Source of the DNA: Antennarius striatus
Taxonomy: Eukaryota; Chordata; Actinopteri; Lophiiformes; Antennariidae
DNA length: 64,000 nucleotides
NCBI RefSeq assembly: GCF_040054535.1
Contig: NC_090784.1
Span: 9,611,501-9,675,500, forward strand
Reading direction: 5' to 3'
The first letter of the stretch is position 1. Every line of letters starts with the position of its first letter. The notes under the pieces are model-generated. The model did not search any database and had not been told where the DNA came from. It worked only from the letters and a program-made list of their open reading frames with translations. This document shows, one piece after another, positions 38,399 to 48,685 of this stretch. The position numbers and the translations under genes are program-made.

Positions 38399-41266
38399 AA
38401 CACTGAAGTTTACACAAAGAAAATATTTTATATTTGATCTGTTCATGTGCTAAAGATATTACATCTGATATTAGATTTGAATTTATTTCAAGAGAGGAAC
38501 TTAATCTTGGATAACTTGCCATGAACACCTTCACAATCATTTATCCATATCCTACCATACTACAGACTACCATACTACCCTGTCTACAAACTCCATTATT
38601 TGCCCCAGCTATCAACCTGACCTGTGGTGCATTTTTAGTGAATGTTGCATGTTAGCACACCAACATGTGAAGCCTGCTCACCGTGCTTAACTTAACTTTC
38701 AACTCCAAGCTCTACTGATTTTTGAGCAGCTTCACAGAAGCACCACAAAGATTTAAGGCTCTTGATGATTTGAACGCTATTTGAGTTAAAAATGTTGTAA
38801 GTTTTGTTTAAATTTCTCTTGCACAACTGTCGGACTATGTAAATGGTTTGCCTGTGATCTTACCAAAAGTAGAATCCCTTTATTTTTCCATTGGGATATT
38901 TGGTTTTATATAGATAAATTAGGCAATGGAGAGTACTGCTGAAATTTTTTATTTGTAGTCCTTTGGTGATCGCATCAAGTCAACATTTGAGAACTTTCTG
39001 GCAGTTATGTCTCACTGATCCATGCTGAATTATATTTAAGATCCCATATACTGTGTATCAATACTGTGTAGATACACAACACAAAGTGAACTACACTAGA
39101 CAAACTGGTGCTTTAATGGCAAATGATTCAATTGAGACACGCAACTAACAGCCATAAATGTCAACCTCCCAGGAGGCTAGTGAGACGATAAATGTCAGCA
39201 GAACTCATGCACTGAGGATCATTAATGCCTTTACAATATTTATTTTATTATACCAACTAATAGCTGAAGTGATTTGTCAGTGGTGGACCAACCATAAAGG
39301 ACTAGATGGAGAGGACTTATCATCTCTAACAGTGCACTATTAGTACCACTAATAAAAACAAACTTGTAAAAAATAATCCTGTTTTGTATAATTTTTTAGT
39401 TTGAATTCAACTTTCTATTTCATTGAGTTATTATTTATCTTGCCTTTTAATTCCAACATACTGTTTGCCAGAATAAGATGAAAATCCTGGCTCCACACAC
39501 ATAACCAACATGTGGCATTACCACAGACTTCTGTTTAGTAGACACGTCAACACAGCCGCGACCAGATGTGTTGACCACAGGTTGGTCCCTCCGTGACCCA
39601 AGGTATAGATGAGTTTCCTCTGAATATCCATTTTAAGAAGCAGATGGAATCCTACAGGGAAAGACTATTTTATACCAAGACCTCAATGCAGGGACAAAGG
39701 AAGAAGGTGAGGAGGTCACCATCCTCCGGTCGTCAGGGTTGGACTGCTCTGGGTCTCCCGGGTACCATATGATGGTCTGGACATCCTGAACTGACCACAC
39801 AAAATGAACAGGTCTGAAAAGATGGATTTTTATGTTGAAGAATCGTGGTATGTAGATCCTATCAGGAAGGAAATTAGTATTTGATTTTTACTTCAGATAA
39901 CTTATATTGTGATGTCTTGTATATTTTACTTTTTTATGGGATGTTACTGTATGTCTACAGCACTGATAAATGTTGATCAGCACAACATACATTAGTTCAC
40001 TTAACCCACTGATGCAAACTGCATTTATAACACGACTTAATTCAACATTTAGTGGTGAAATTGAAATCTTTTACACATCAGTCTTCCCTCTTTGCCCAGA
40101 TAACACGAAACACATCAGTAACTAATTAAATAATTTTAGCGCTGATAATTACGAGATAAGAGATTTAAACTTTGGTACAAAAAATATAACTTTAATTTTG
40201 AACGTTTGCTCATGTACATGTTTTGATTATGAGACAAATACAGGAACACCCAGTGAAATATAATTCAAGTACTAATCAAAATAATAACACATATCAATAC
40301 ATACAATTCAGGTTTATAATATTTTCATTTAAATCTGTGTATTTGATACACACTCTGAAAAACAAGTTATAAACAAAGATATACAGTACACCAATTATTG
40401 ACATACTTTTGTCATTATAAAAACTAGTTTAGATGGACTAAATAAAAAAGCCCCTCCAAAGTCTGAAAGAACACACATTTGAATTTCTTTAGGAGACACA
40501 GATATTACCTGTTTAACAACAGTGTTAGGATTCCAGGCAAATATTAGAAATGACACTATATTACCATCGTGACCTTTCTTTCATAAGTTGAGCCCATAGT
40601 TTGGACAAAGTCAATGTACACAGTCGAGTTATTTCAAAAATGTGTCCCATAGTCAGGAGGATTGTGACAGCAGCTGCAGTGTCGATGAACAGTTCAGCTT
40701 TTGAGAATTTACATGTCCTCTTTTTAATTGTTCAACGGGAGGATAATGGGATGGTAATACATCTTTGACTGTAGATTCTATTTTTATTTTCTACATGTAG
40801 AAAGCTGTAGGATCATTCCAGAGTGATCAACCCAAGGCTTCAAGTCACCCTGATGCCCTCACATGTCCACACCATCCCGACTGTAAACCTTTTTCTCCTG
40901 GATCGAGACTCTTTGACATCAACCTTCACAATCTCCTAACACATTAAATTAAACAAGTTTCAAATGTGTAACTAAATTCTCAAATGAATGGGTGGTGGTA
41001 TATTGTGATCTGATCCCCACAAGTGAAAAGAATCAACAAATGACAAGGTTTAAGTGCTTTGACTCTTTCTAACATGGGGTGAAGATAAGACGTCTGTGTG
41101 CACTGGAACTCTTCTACGAACGAGAGAGCATTCAGACTACTTTTTCAGCTTTTTCAGTAGAAGTTTCTGAATAAAGTAAGCCCTGCGAGTAGTTTGGATG
41201 GTATAGGCTGATGCGTTTTACAGTTTAATGACAGCTGCACTGCCTATCTTAATTGGAACTGGCTTG

Positions 41267-41272
41267 TTTATT
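41267..41272 (-). terminator. candidate nov polyadenylation signal
   Basis: AATAAA on the minus strand about 165 bases after the nov stop. Another AATAAA at 40,783-40,788 would give a longer 3' UTR. Choice between them cannot be made from sequence. Confidence 0.4.
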
Positions 41273-41436
41273 CTAAAATATAGAGTTAATACAACTCACT
41301 CGTCATGTTGAAGAGAATACTGCTTCCATTCAACTCAAGTCAACTCAAGTTGACCTGGGTTCATATCATCCTCTACTATAATCTGGTTTTAACTGTCCGT
41401 CATTTCCCCTTTGTTATTTTGGAGTGACTTCTTGAC

Positions 41437-41730
41437 CTATAAGCTCACACCACCGTATCCTTGCTCTGATGGCTGCCACAGACCATTGTCTTGGGGGCAG
41501 TGGTTGTGGCAGGCACAGGTCAGGATCACCATGACTGGCCTCCTGGTGGTTTTACCATTGGCACACTGGAACTCCACCAGGGTGGTCTTAGTTCGGTGGG
41601 GGGTACAGCAGCGGCCGTCCGTGCAGGAGCCACAGTAGCGAGGTTTGTAGGCCTGGATGCTGGTGCAGTTCTTATACGACAGGTGGACGTTTTTCTCGCT
41701 CCTCACCATCCTCTGGCACTTGTTGCCACT
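41437..41730 (-). CDS. nov (ccn3): nov exon 5: C-terminal cystine knot and stop
   Basis: Acceptor CCCTCAG, then SGNKCQRMVRSEKNVHLSYK, YKPRYCGSCTDGRCCTPHRT and VMVILTCACHNHCPQDN, ending in a TAG at 41,439-41,437. Ten half-cystines in the CT arrangement; 97 codons. Confidence 0.95.
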   Translation of the reverse strand, partial: SGNKCQRMVRSEKNVHLSYKNCTSIQAYKPRYCGSCTDGRCCTPHRTKTTLVEFQCANGKTTRRPVMVILTCACHNHCPQDNGLWQPSEQGYGGVSL

Positions 41731-43722
41731 CTGAGGGAGAGAGACCCATGTGGTGAATTTGAGTGGTATATTATTCAGGAATAAAATTAACTGTGAGTGA
41801 CTTTTCTCAAGGTTCTAAGCAAACTAAAATATAGAGAAACCCCTACTTTAAGAATATGGTATTCAGATATTTAAAAAAAAACCCAACAACACAAAAATTA
41901 CCTTTGGTCCAAGTTGTGTCATCTGTGTCTGGTCATGCTGCCCGTCACATGGTCTGATTGTACATAATCGGCTCTGTTTTGCCATTTCACACCGACGGTT
42001 CTTATTGGTAACCCTGGTGGAAAACCCCATGCCGCAAGTTTTAGAGCAGGCACCCCACGCCGTGGTCTGCTCAATGCAGTTCAGGCTAGTATCCCAACCG
42101 TTGAAGCCCACCGTTTGCTCCTGACGATATGCTAATGGAATAGATAGATGGAGAGAAGACAAAAGTTTTGGGTAAGGAAATAAATCATCATAAAACATGT
42201 AGACTTTGGTGCTTAGTTGAAGATTTAGGAACACATTCTAAAATATTTAATAAGAAATTCACTTGTCACATATCCTTTTCTTTTTCTTTGTATGCTACTC
42301 GTTCAAAATATAATCAGATATTCTGAGAAAACCTGCAGCCAAGAACTTGTTGGTTCTCCAAAAGTCGCGTATAACATACAGTAGCTGTGTCACATTCCAG
42401 ACCGAAATGACTCTCTTTTCCCTGTGTTTCCTCAACCCTTCCTTTACTTTTTTTCTATCCTTCCTTGGTGCCTGTTGCCTTCACCCAACCAGGTCAGGGC
42501 AGTGTACATAACCTCTCAACCTTGTGTCTCACACTGCAGCAGCATTTATATCAAAAACAAAAGAGCAATTGCATGTGTTTCTAGCCTCTGACTATAGAGT
42601 CCATCTTGTCTTATACCCTGCATCCAGCATACTCACCCGCCATGGCAAAGCCACCGAGAGCGCTGGCCTCCGCCTGAGGCTCACACACCCACTTCTCACA
42701 GCACTCCCCGGGCACCTGCACCCTGCGTGGCATTGGGCAGTCGGGTCCGGGCAGCATCACATCCAGGTTGCAGCGCGGCATACAAGCGATCTGGCCATCA
42801 CGGCACATGCACTGGTACTTACAGCTAGGGAAAAAGATCTGTCCGTTCTGATAGACGGATCCATCCAAGACACACACAAGTCCTTCATGAGCTGCAAGAA
42901 GAGGCAAACAAAAAGAAACGAAGTTTTGTGTTGGTTTCTACAAACAATAAAAATTTATTCAAAAGAAGCAGTGACAGCTAACTGATTCATCTTTGGAAGA
43001 AAATATTTAACACATGCAGGATGTCCTGACTCACCAACACAGACACCGGTCCTCTTGTGGATGTCTGTCTTGTAATCACACTGCAGCCCTTTGCGAGTGT
43101 CACATGGGTTCATTTCAGAGCACACCTGACCTTTCTGTCGGGCACACACAAGGCAGCAGACGCAGTCATCTAGGATCAGGGGTACCCCAGGGAGACATGT
43201 GGGGGGGTCTTCAGGGCAATGGCATCTGCGGGGACAGACCTGGGACCATGTCTGAGTAAACACCTGCAGTAAATGAGAAATAAAATTACAAAGTGGTTTG
43301 CAATTATTTTGTCTCCAAACAAAATAGGACACAAACTAATTACACAAACTAATGAAAGTTCTAAGGATATGTCTTTGGGAAAAATGAATTATCCACATTC
43401 AAATTTTCACAAGATAAGAAGGTCACAAACACTTTGTAGAATAGGATAATCTTTAAAACAGTTAAATAGTGTTTTCCAATTAATTTCAAAAGAGACTGCT
43501 GAATACTTGAAATAACTGAAGGCATTTTAATGTTTTTTTTTTAACTTGCAAAAAAATTTCCACACAATGAATGTTTGTTTTGAAAATAACATATAATCAT
43601 GATCATACTTATGGATTATTAGAGTCACAACATTAAACATTATTCAACTGAAAGTCTGTGGTGATTCCTACCTGTGCTGTTAAGAAGAAGACAAAAAGCG
43701 TGGTCTCTGATAGATTGGTCAT
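41437..43722 (-). CDS. nov (ccn3): CCN3/NOV matricellular protein, complete, five exons
   Basis: CCN3 is a secreted Cys-rich matricellular protein that modulates integrin, Notch and BMP signalling. Exons: 43672-43722, 43035-43263, 42637-42891, 41902-42131 and 41437-41730, all with GT-AG borders and matching phases, giving 352 residues plus stop (human CCN3 is 357). Exon 1 encodes a hydrophobic signal peptide (MTNLSETTLFVFFLTAQ); then come IGFBP (about 24-93), VWC (about 99-166), TSP1 (about 195-240, AWGACSKTCGMGFSTRVTN) and CT cystine knot (about 260-335, YKPRYCGSCTDGRCCTPH). NCIEQTT before TSP1 and LGGFAMAAYRQE match NOV better than CTGF or CYR61. The canonical GCGCCxxC of IGFBP is DDCVCCLVC here. 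A TATA box lies upstream. AATAAA on the minus strand at 41,267-41,272 could end the transcript. Tandem with sntb1, same strand. Confidence 0.96.
41902..42131 (-). CDS. nov (ccn3): nov exon 4: TSP1 module
   Basis: Acceptor CATTAG completes Ala179, then YRQEQTVGFNGWDTSLNCIE and WGACSKTCGMGFSTRVTN with NRRCEMAKQSRLCTIRPC; donor AAAG|GTAATT in phase 0. W-x-x-C-S-x-x-C-G and the RVTN-x-N-x-x-C pattern identify a type-1 thrombospondin repeat. Confidence 0.95.
42132..42636 (-). other. nov intron 3
   Basis: A 505 bp intron with no repeat or RNA gene seen; ORFs here are extensions of exon frames or antisense shadows. The other nov introns are 171, 143 and 408 bp and also appear empty. Confidence 0.8.
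42637..42891 (-). CDS. nov (ccn3): nov exon 3: VWC module
   Basis: Acceptor CTTGCAG, then AHEGLVCVLDGSVYQNGQIF, FPSCKYQCMCRDGQIACMPR and VPGECCEKWVC, ending LGGFAMA plus one base at donor GCGG|GTGAGT. Cys spacing and the C-x-C-x-x-G/R-x-C plus P-G-E-C-C pattern are those of a von Willebrand C domain. Confidence 0.95.
43035..43263 (-). CDS. nov (ccn3): nov exon 2: IGFBP-like module
   Basis: Acceptor ACTGCAG is followed by VFTQTWSQVCPRRCHCPEDP, then DDCVCCLVCARQKGQVCSE and GLQCDYKTDIHKRTGVCV plus one base; donor GTTG|GTGAGT. Twelve cysteines follow CCN IGFBP spacing. Confidence 0.95.
43672..43722 (-). CDS. nov (ccn3): nov exon 1: signal peptide
   Basis: Seventeen codons from the ATG at 43722-43720 read MTNLSETTLFVFFLTAQ, ending at donor CACAG|GTAGGA in phase 0. 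The hydrophobic core LFVFFLTA continues into exon 2 (VFT), suiting a signal peptide cut near the exon junction. It is too short to appear as an ORF; chosen because it alone supplies an in-frame signal peptide just downstream of the TATA box. Confidence 0.88.
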
Positions 43723-43887
43723 CTCACTGTAAAGTAGAGCAGATTAAAAATGATCTGCAGTCTAAAACGTATTCAGTTTTCTCTATCGGAGTTGATTCAG
43801 GCGTGAATCTTCTGTCCTCTGGTTGTGTGGGAAGCAGAAAGTTGGGATCTCTTTGTCCTTCTGGCTCGGGACTCAGGAGAGGAGGAT

Positions 43888-43896
43888 CTTATATAG
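43888..43896 (-). promoter_or_regulatory. nov TATA box
   Basis: CTATATAAG on the minus strand, about 165 bp upstream of the nov ATG, predicts a transcription start near 43,860 and a 5' UTR of about 140 bases. CCN genes commonly have TATA promoters. Confidence 0.7.
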
Positions 43897-43933
43897 TGGA
43901 GTTATCCTGCTGGTGCCATGACAACTAACAGGA

Positions 43934-43941
43934 AGGAATGC
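43934..43941 (-). promoter_or_regulatory. TEAD/MCAT-type site upstream of nov TATA
   Basis: GCATTCCT on the minus strand lies about 40 bp upstream of the TATA box. It matches the MCAT/TEAD core CATTCC. CCN1 and CCN2 are known YAP/TEAD targets; use of this site in nov is inference. Confidence 0.4.
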
Positions 43942-44570
43942 TTGAGTGATCGGCCAGAGGTCCGGAGGAAGATGAGTCGGTTTTCATCAAGTTCATTGTA
44001 CCAAAAAGTGTAACATAAACGTTCAAAGACATTTCAGCCTTTGCAGATTGATATTTTGCAAACAATTGTCAACCGGATTTGTTTTTAAAAATACTGTTGC
44101 ATGGTAATTTATAATTCATCACTGTAAATTATAGAACAGCACCTTTGTTAACGGGATAATTACTGACATATTCTCTTTGCAGTGCAGGATATTCATGTTA
44201 TTTCATGGAATCTCAGGGTTCCCTCATTTTGTTCCCACTGACGGTGGGTGGTGACCCTTGACCTCGTCAACCAAAATCTTCCTGGGAGGTCAAAGTGGAA
44301 AAGTCTTCTATCCTTTCAAGGATTGTTATTGTTTCCTAAAATATCTCCACAGTGGAAACCTTGGGCCATCTGGTAAGAAAAGTGTGTTGTGTTTTCTCCC
44401 AGGCGTGTTGGAGTCTGGGAGGGTTTGGGGTGAATCCTGAAAGAAGCGGGAGCAGAAACTGGATGTATGTAAATGTTTTTTAGCTTGAGCGAGGGCTGGG
44501 TGTAAATTCATGCTAACGAATCCATTTCTAAAATATGCTACATAATACTGTAAAGGGGATGATAACATTA

Positions 44571-44922
44571 ATTTATTCATTCATTTTCTAAACCCGCGTC
44601 ATCCGCTGTAGCGGGTCGCGGGGTCGCTGGAGCCTATCCAAGCCAACTGGAGCGTGAAGCAAAGTACACTCCGAATGAGACACAAGTGCACCGCGGAGCC
44701 ATATATAGACAAACAAGCATGCATACACACTCTCACACCTACCGGCAATTTGAAGCCGGACCATTCGCCTGAAGCGCATGTTTTTGGAGGTGGGAGGAAA
44801 CTGGAGAACCCGGAGAGAACCCACGCAGTCCCACTCTGTGCAAACTCTACACAGAGCGGGACTTGAACCGGGAATAGCCGTGTTGTGCAGGGACAGCGCT
44901 ACCCACTGTGCCGCACGAGATT
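44571..44922 (-). repeat. tRNA-headed GGCGGCACGG SINE, full copy
   Basis: The reverse complement begins GTGCGGCACAGTGGGTAGCG (box A-like) with GGTTCAAGTCCCGC (box B-like) and ends in GAATGAATAA. The flanking 9-bp repeat ATAACATTA (44,562-44,570; 44,923-44,931) marks the insertion. The same family is at 27.56 kb. Confidence 0.85.
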
Positions 44923-45422
44923 ATAACATTAGCTATATAATTTAGAAAGATTACAAGAAAACCTGTAGGAAAAAGCTTTCACTCATTTCACTACACGGAT
45001 CATAGAACCTTGCAAGTCATAGCATTAGCATTCCCAAGGTTTACTACAGTTTACTCCACCAGATCCAGATTATGATGCAGATGTGGATCTAATTGGCCAT
45101 TGTGGTGACGTTGATGAGATACCTATGGTTGACTATCTATGTTTGAAATTGACAATTATTAATATAACTATGACTTTAGAAAAATGTTCAAAAAAGTTCT
45201 TTGTTACAATAATAAAGCAGATGAAAAAATGTCAAAAATTGCTAATGAGAGGTCTCCATAAATGTTAAGCATCATGAACCAAATCTGTGTGTGAAAGCTC
45301 AGGGTCCAGTCAGACTGTTTAAACAGGATGCATATGACGTAACATAGCAGGCTCTTCATCGCCATCTTTATCCTTTGTGTGTCCACAAATTGCACTATTT
45401 TTAATTCAAACAGATTTTAATC

Positions 45423-45885
45423 TAATTGGCTGCTACTAGTTGACCTGGGAAGGCAACTGAAGTTCCCAGCCAACATAGCTACCACTTCACTCCGCCCAGA
45501 CATGCTGTTAACATCGGAGTCTACCAAGCAAGTGGTAATATTGGAACTGTCTGTCCCATGGGAGGACCGTATTGACGAGGCCAATGAGCGCAAGAGGGCC
45601 AAATACTCTGAGCTCACCAGTGAGTGCCAAAGAAACGGCTGGAAAGCCCGCTGTGAGCCCATTGAAATCGGGTGCAGAGGTTTCGCTGGTCATTCTCTCC
45701 AGAGAGTGTTCAAACTCCTTGGAATTACAGGACTGCAGTCGAGGACAGTCACCAAGAACATCCTTGAGGCCGCAGAAAAGGCCTCGCAGTGGCTGTGGAT
45801 CCATAGGGGGATCCGTGGTGCACTACCTGGACACAAGCCGGGGAGTGATCGCCCCCTGCTGGGTCGCCCGGGCGAGGATGTCTGA
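45423..45885 (+). mobile_element. 3' end of a non-LTR retrotransposon with restriction-like endonuclease
   Basis: A continuous frame of about 154 codons reads LGRQLKFPANIATTSLRPDM, VVILELSVPWEDRIDEANER, KRAKYSELTSECQRNGWKAR and CRGFAGHSLQRVFKLLGI, ending in TGA at 45,883-45,885. The RPD...ELSVPWE pattern is the PD-(D/E)xK-like motif of the restriction-like endonuclease found at the C-terminus of R2/R4/NeSL-type (including fish Rex6) LINEs. The reverse transcriptase part is absent (5' truncation). A 3' UTR of about 100 bp may follow. The frame is intact over its whole length, suggesting a fairly young insertion; clade is uncertain. Confidence 0.8.
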
Positions 45886-46632
45886 TGATTAAAGACCCGA
45901 AACACCCAATGAACTCGTGTTCATGACTGATGACGTGTCCAAGTATCACCGTAAGGTGTATTGAAGAACTTTACTAATCCCCGTAGGGAGATTATGAAGT
46001 CGCTCTAGCACACTTGTTAGTTAGTTTGCATGCATATACTGTATATATTGTGTATAACATACACAAACTTGTTGAATTAAAACCTTAGTAGCATAAGGTA
46101 CATTTCTTCTTCTTCTTCTATAATACTGTTCAATACTGTCTCCTGCTTATCTGTCTGTGTGTTTCTTTAGTCTGGATTGCGTGTGGTATGGTCAGAAGGT
46201 AAGTTCATTCATAAATTACATTCATCATTCGTTTACCTAATATATCAAACTACCTCCCATCCTCATGGAAGAAGGCATATCGTTCCTATTTAAAGCTGAT
46301 GTGTGACACATTTCTGAACAAAGGCGGATCCCACATTACAGCTGTCTCTACCAGCCTCCTACCGGTTAGTGTTTCTCTACTGTAGGGCATCAAACCTTTT
46401 GCCAACCGTCCGGGCCACACAGTCGATGTGGCCGCTGAGAACTAAACATGATTCCTGCAGCGTTTCATTGATGTTTACACTGATGATTCAGTGACGTGGG
46501 CTTAGCTGTGTGTGTGGTACGGTAGGTGCAGTATTCCTCATCGTCTTGTTTGTTTCAGCGCTAATACATAAAAGTATCAAATTATACTTCATTTTGCTGT
46601 GGTAGTTTTAATAGCTTTCATTTTATAGTCAG

Positions 46633-46720
46633 TAATATAATATAATATAATATAATATAATATAATATAATATAATATAATATAATATAATATAATATAA
46701 TATAATATAATATAATATAA
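46633..46720. repeat. (TAATA)n pentanucleotide array
   Basis: About 17-18 TAATA units. The Tyr-Ile-Leu ORF on the minus strand is an artefact. Confidence 0.97.
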
Positions 46721-47954
46721 CGTAATGTCAGCCAAGGTCTTGTTTTGTAGTTTGGAACTGATGATGTATATAATTTCCTTTCTGAACAAAAACGTGATAA
46801 TCAATATTAATTAATGCAGATTAGATAAAAAATAAAATCCCTTTCTGCTTGTTTTGGAGGAAAGGATCAGTTCATCATTTACTGCTGTGGATGCTTGCAG
46901 ACATTTTTAATTCAGAAACAGACAAATGCAGATGGGACGAATCTATTCAAACAAAACTAATTAAAAAAGATATTGCTGACTGTCTTGTAGATTTTCATTT
47001 ATTTGTCATTGTTAAATATTCCAAATATTTCAAGCAGCCAAACCAAAGGTATCCCTGTTGTAGGTAATCACTGAAAACACTGCTATTTAATACGAAATTT
47101 AAATTGAAACCATTAGCAGGGGTAAAAAGTACCATTAAGATCTTATCAGTCCAGATGTTTTGGCATTATTCAGCATGTGAGGTAATTTTACATTTCAGGT
47201 AGTGACCTGCTTAATATTTATTTCAATAGAAAAATTTTCTAATTTGCTGATTCATTCGTTTTCTGATCTGTCCCAGAGCAGTACAAAACAACAGCATGCT
47301 TGAAAACCGTGTGGGATGAGTCATATGAACTAATTAAACACAACTTAAAGTTCATGTAGGGTAGTCTATCTATGCGGGGTGTGTTTTTTTGTAGACTAAA
47401 GTCTGTTTAACTCATCTACAAATTTCCATGATGTGTTTTTGAGCAATCCTTTATTTATCCTATAAATCAAAGCGTTCAAACACCTGGGGATTGGGCACTC
47501 TATTTCTCTTCCAAAGGAAACCCGTACAAATAACATTGATATGCAAGTGGCTAAAGCAACATTTCCAAGTCCAGGTATTGTTATTTTTTATCAGCTCATT
47601 AAACATGAGGTTTCATTCTTCAGCCATGTAACTAAACAACAACTCTATGATATCACATATACAAAGAGGAATTTTAATCACTGTTGCTCCAACTGTGCTG
47701 TTGGCCACAAAATGGAAAGGTCTGTTTAATGGGCTGGGCAACCAACAACTTAAACTATTACAGATGTTTCTGCAGGAATTGTTTGGGTTTGCCTGGGAGT
47801 TCATCTGAGGCTGTGATCGGAGGACTTGAAATTATCATCTGCTTAACAACATGACACATTAAGATCAGGGCTGCACAGTCGGTGCATTCAGTCAGCAGTT
47901 GTTGAAATCTCTCTGCTGTTCATTTTCTAAAAGGCCAGTTTATGCATGTAGTTA

Positions 47955-48599
47955 CAGGTAGGCCTCAATATACGAACATTTGAGATTAAGATTTCACGTC
48001 ATATCAATATAACTGCAAATTTGAGACTAAGTGAACATTTTTCTCTGATGTTGGACTTCATGTGGCTTTCCTGTTGGAGCCTCAGCTGCAGTGTGTAGTC
48101 CTTCTTTTATCCACATGTTGAAAGTTAGCGATGTAGACTACAGACTTGTAAGATAACTGTAAGATAACTCTGTCACAACTAGTCTACAGGGATGCCCTTC
48201 TGTAGGAATTAAATGATGTAGGAACCAACGATGGGTTAGGTTTCTGCTCGAAAGCATTAACCGCTGAACTCTGAATGTTTTGCTGTTTCATGTTAACTAT
48301 TGGTCGAATTAACTGAGAAATGAATTAACAGTAATCAAGCACAAAGTAGAGTGTCAGACTTTAGATTACCAGGACGCACATCATCGTATCATTCACGTCA
48401 GTGTGGTGGAATACCTCAATGGTTTAAAGCTTGGCTTAGCCTCTACACCCACCAGGATAAAATTAGAGCAGTAATGGCATTTAAATGGCCTCATATGATG
48501 ATTATATATATTGAAACTTAATTAATAAGGACTTATGAACAATTCAACTTACAAACAGCCTCTTGGAACCAACTGTGTTCGTAGGTTGAGGACTGCCTA
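47955..48599 (+). mobile_element. TA-flanked MITE, no transposase
   Basis: The left end CAGGTAGGCCTCAATATACG and the reverse complement of the right end, TAGGCAGTCCTCAACCTACG, match over most positions. TA flanks both ends (47,953-47,954; 48,600-48,601). The ends resemble pogo/Tigger-type elements. The interior has no transposase ORF and matches the copy at 7.18-7.84 kb. Confidence 0.75.
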
Positions 48600-48685
48600 T
48601 AAAAGTCTTACTCTCTGCCTCAACAGATTTACATGTGAAATTGAGAGGTGGTCATAATTCCATTTTACCTGCACAGAGGCATATA

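Larger units (their letters stand above)
31781..41266. other. sntb1-nov intergenic region
   Basis: About 9.5 kb with no live gene recognised. It holds a dispersed repeat (32.9-33.4 kb), a CA array (33.7 kb), a compound tetranucleotide array (34.7-35.2 kb), an LTR-like element (37.0-37.4 kb) and a TRIM pseudogene (37.6-38.4 kb). Nothing is recognised in 35.4-36.9 and 38.5-41.2 kb, which are AT-rich. Confidence 0.7.

Noticed and set aside
41411..43259. Plus-strand ORFs over nov (for example 42,524-42,985)
   Set aside because: Antisense shadows of the conserved nov exons.
42955..43332. Single 125-codon ORF as a separate gene
   Set aside because: It is nov exon 2 read into both introns; splice sites and neighbouring exons fix the true borders.
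45508..45949. Minus-strand and second plus-frame ORFs
   Set aside because: Shadows of the LINE endonuclease frame, which alone shows family motifs.
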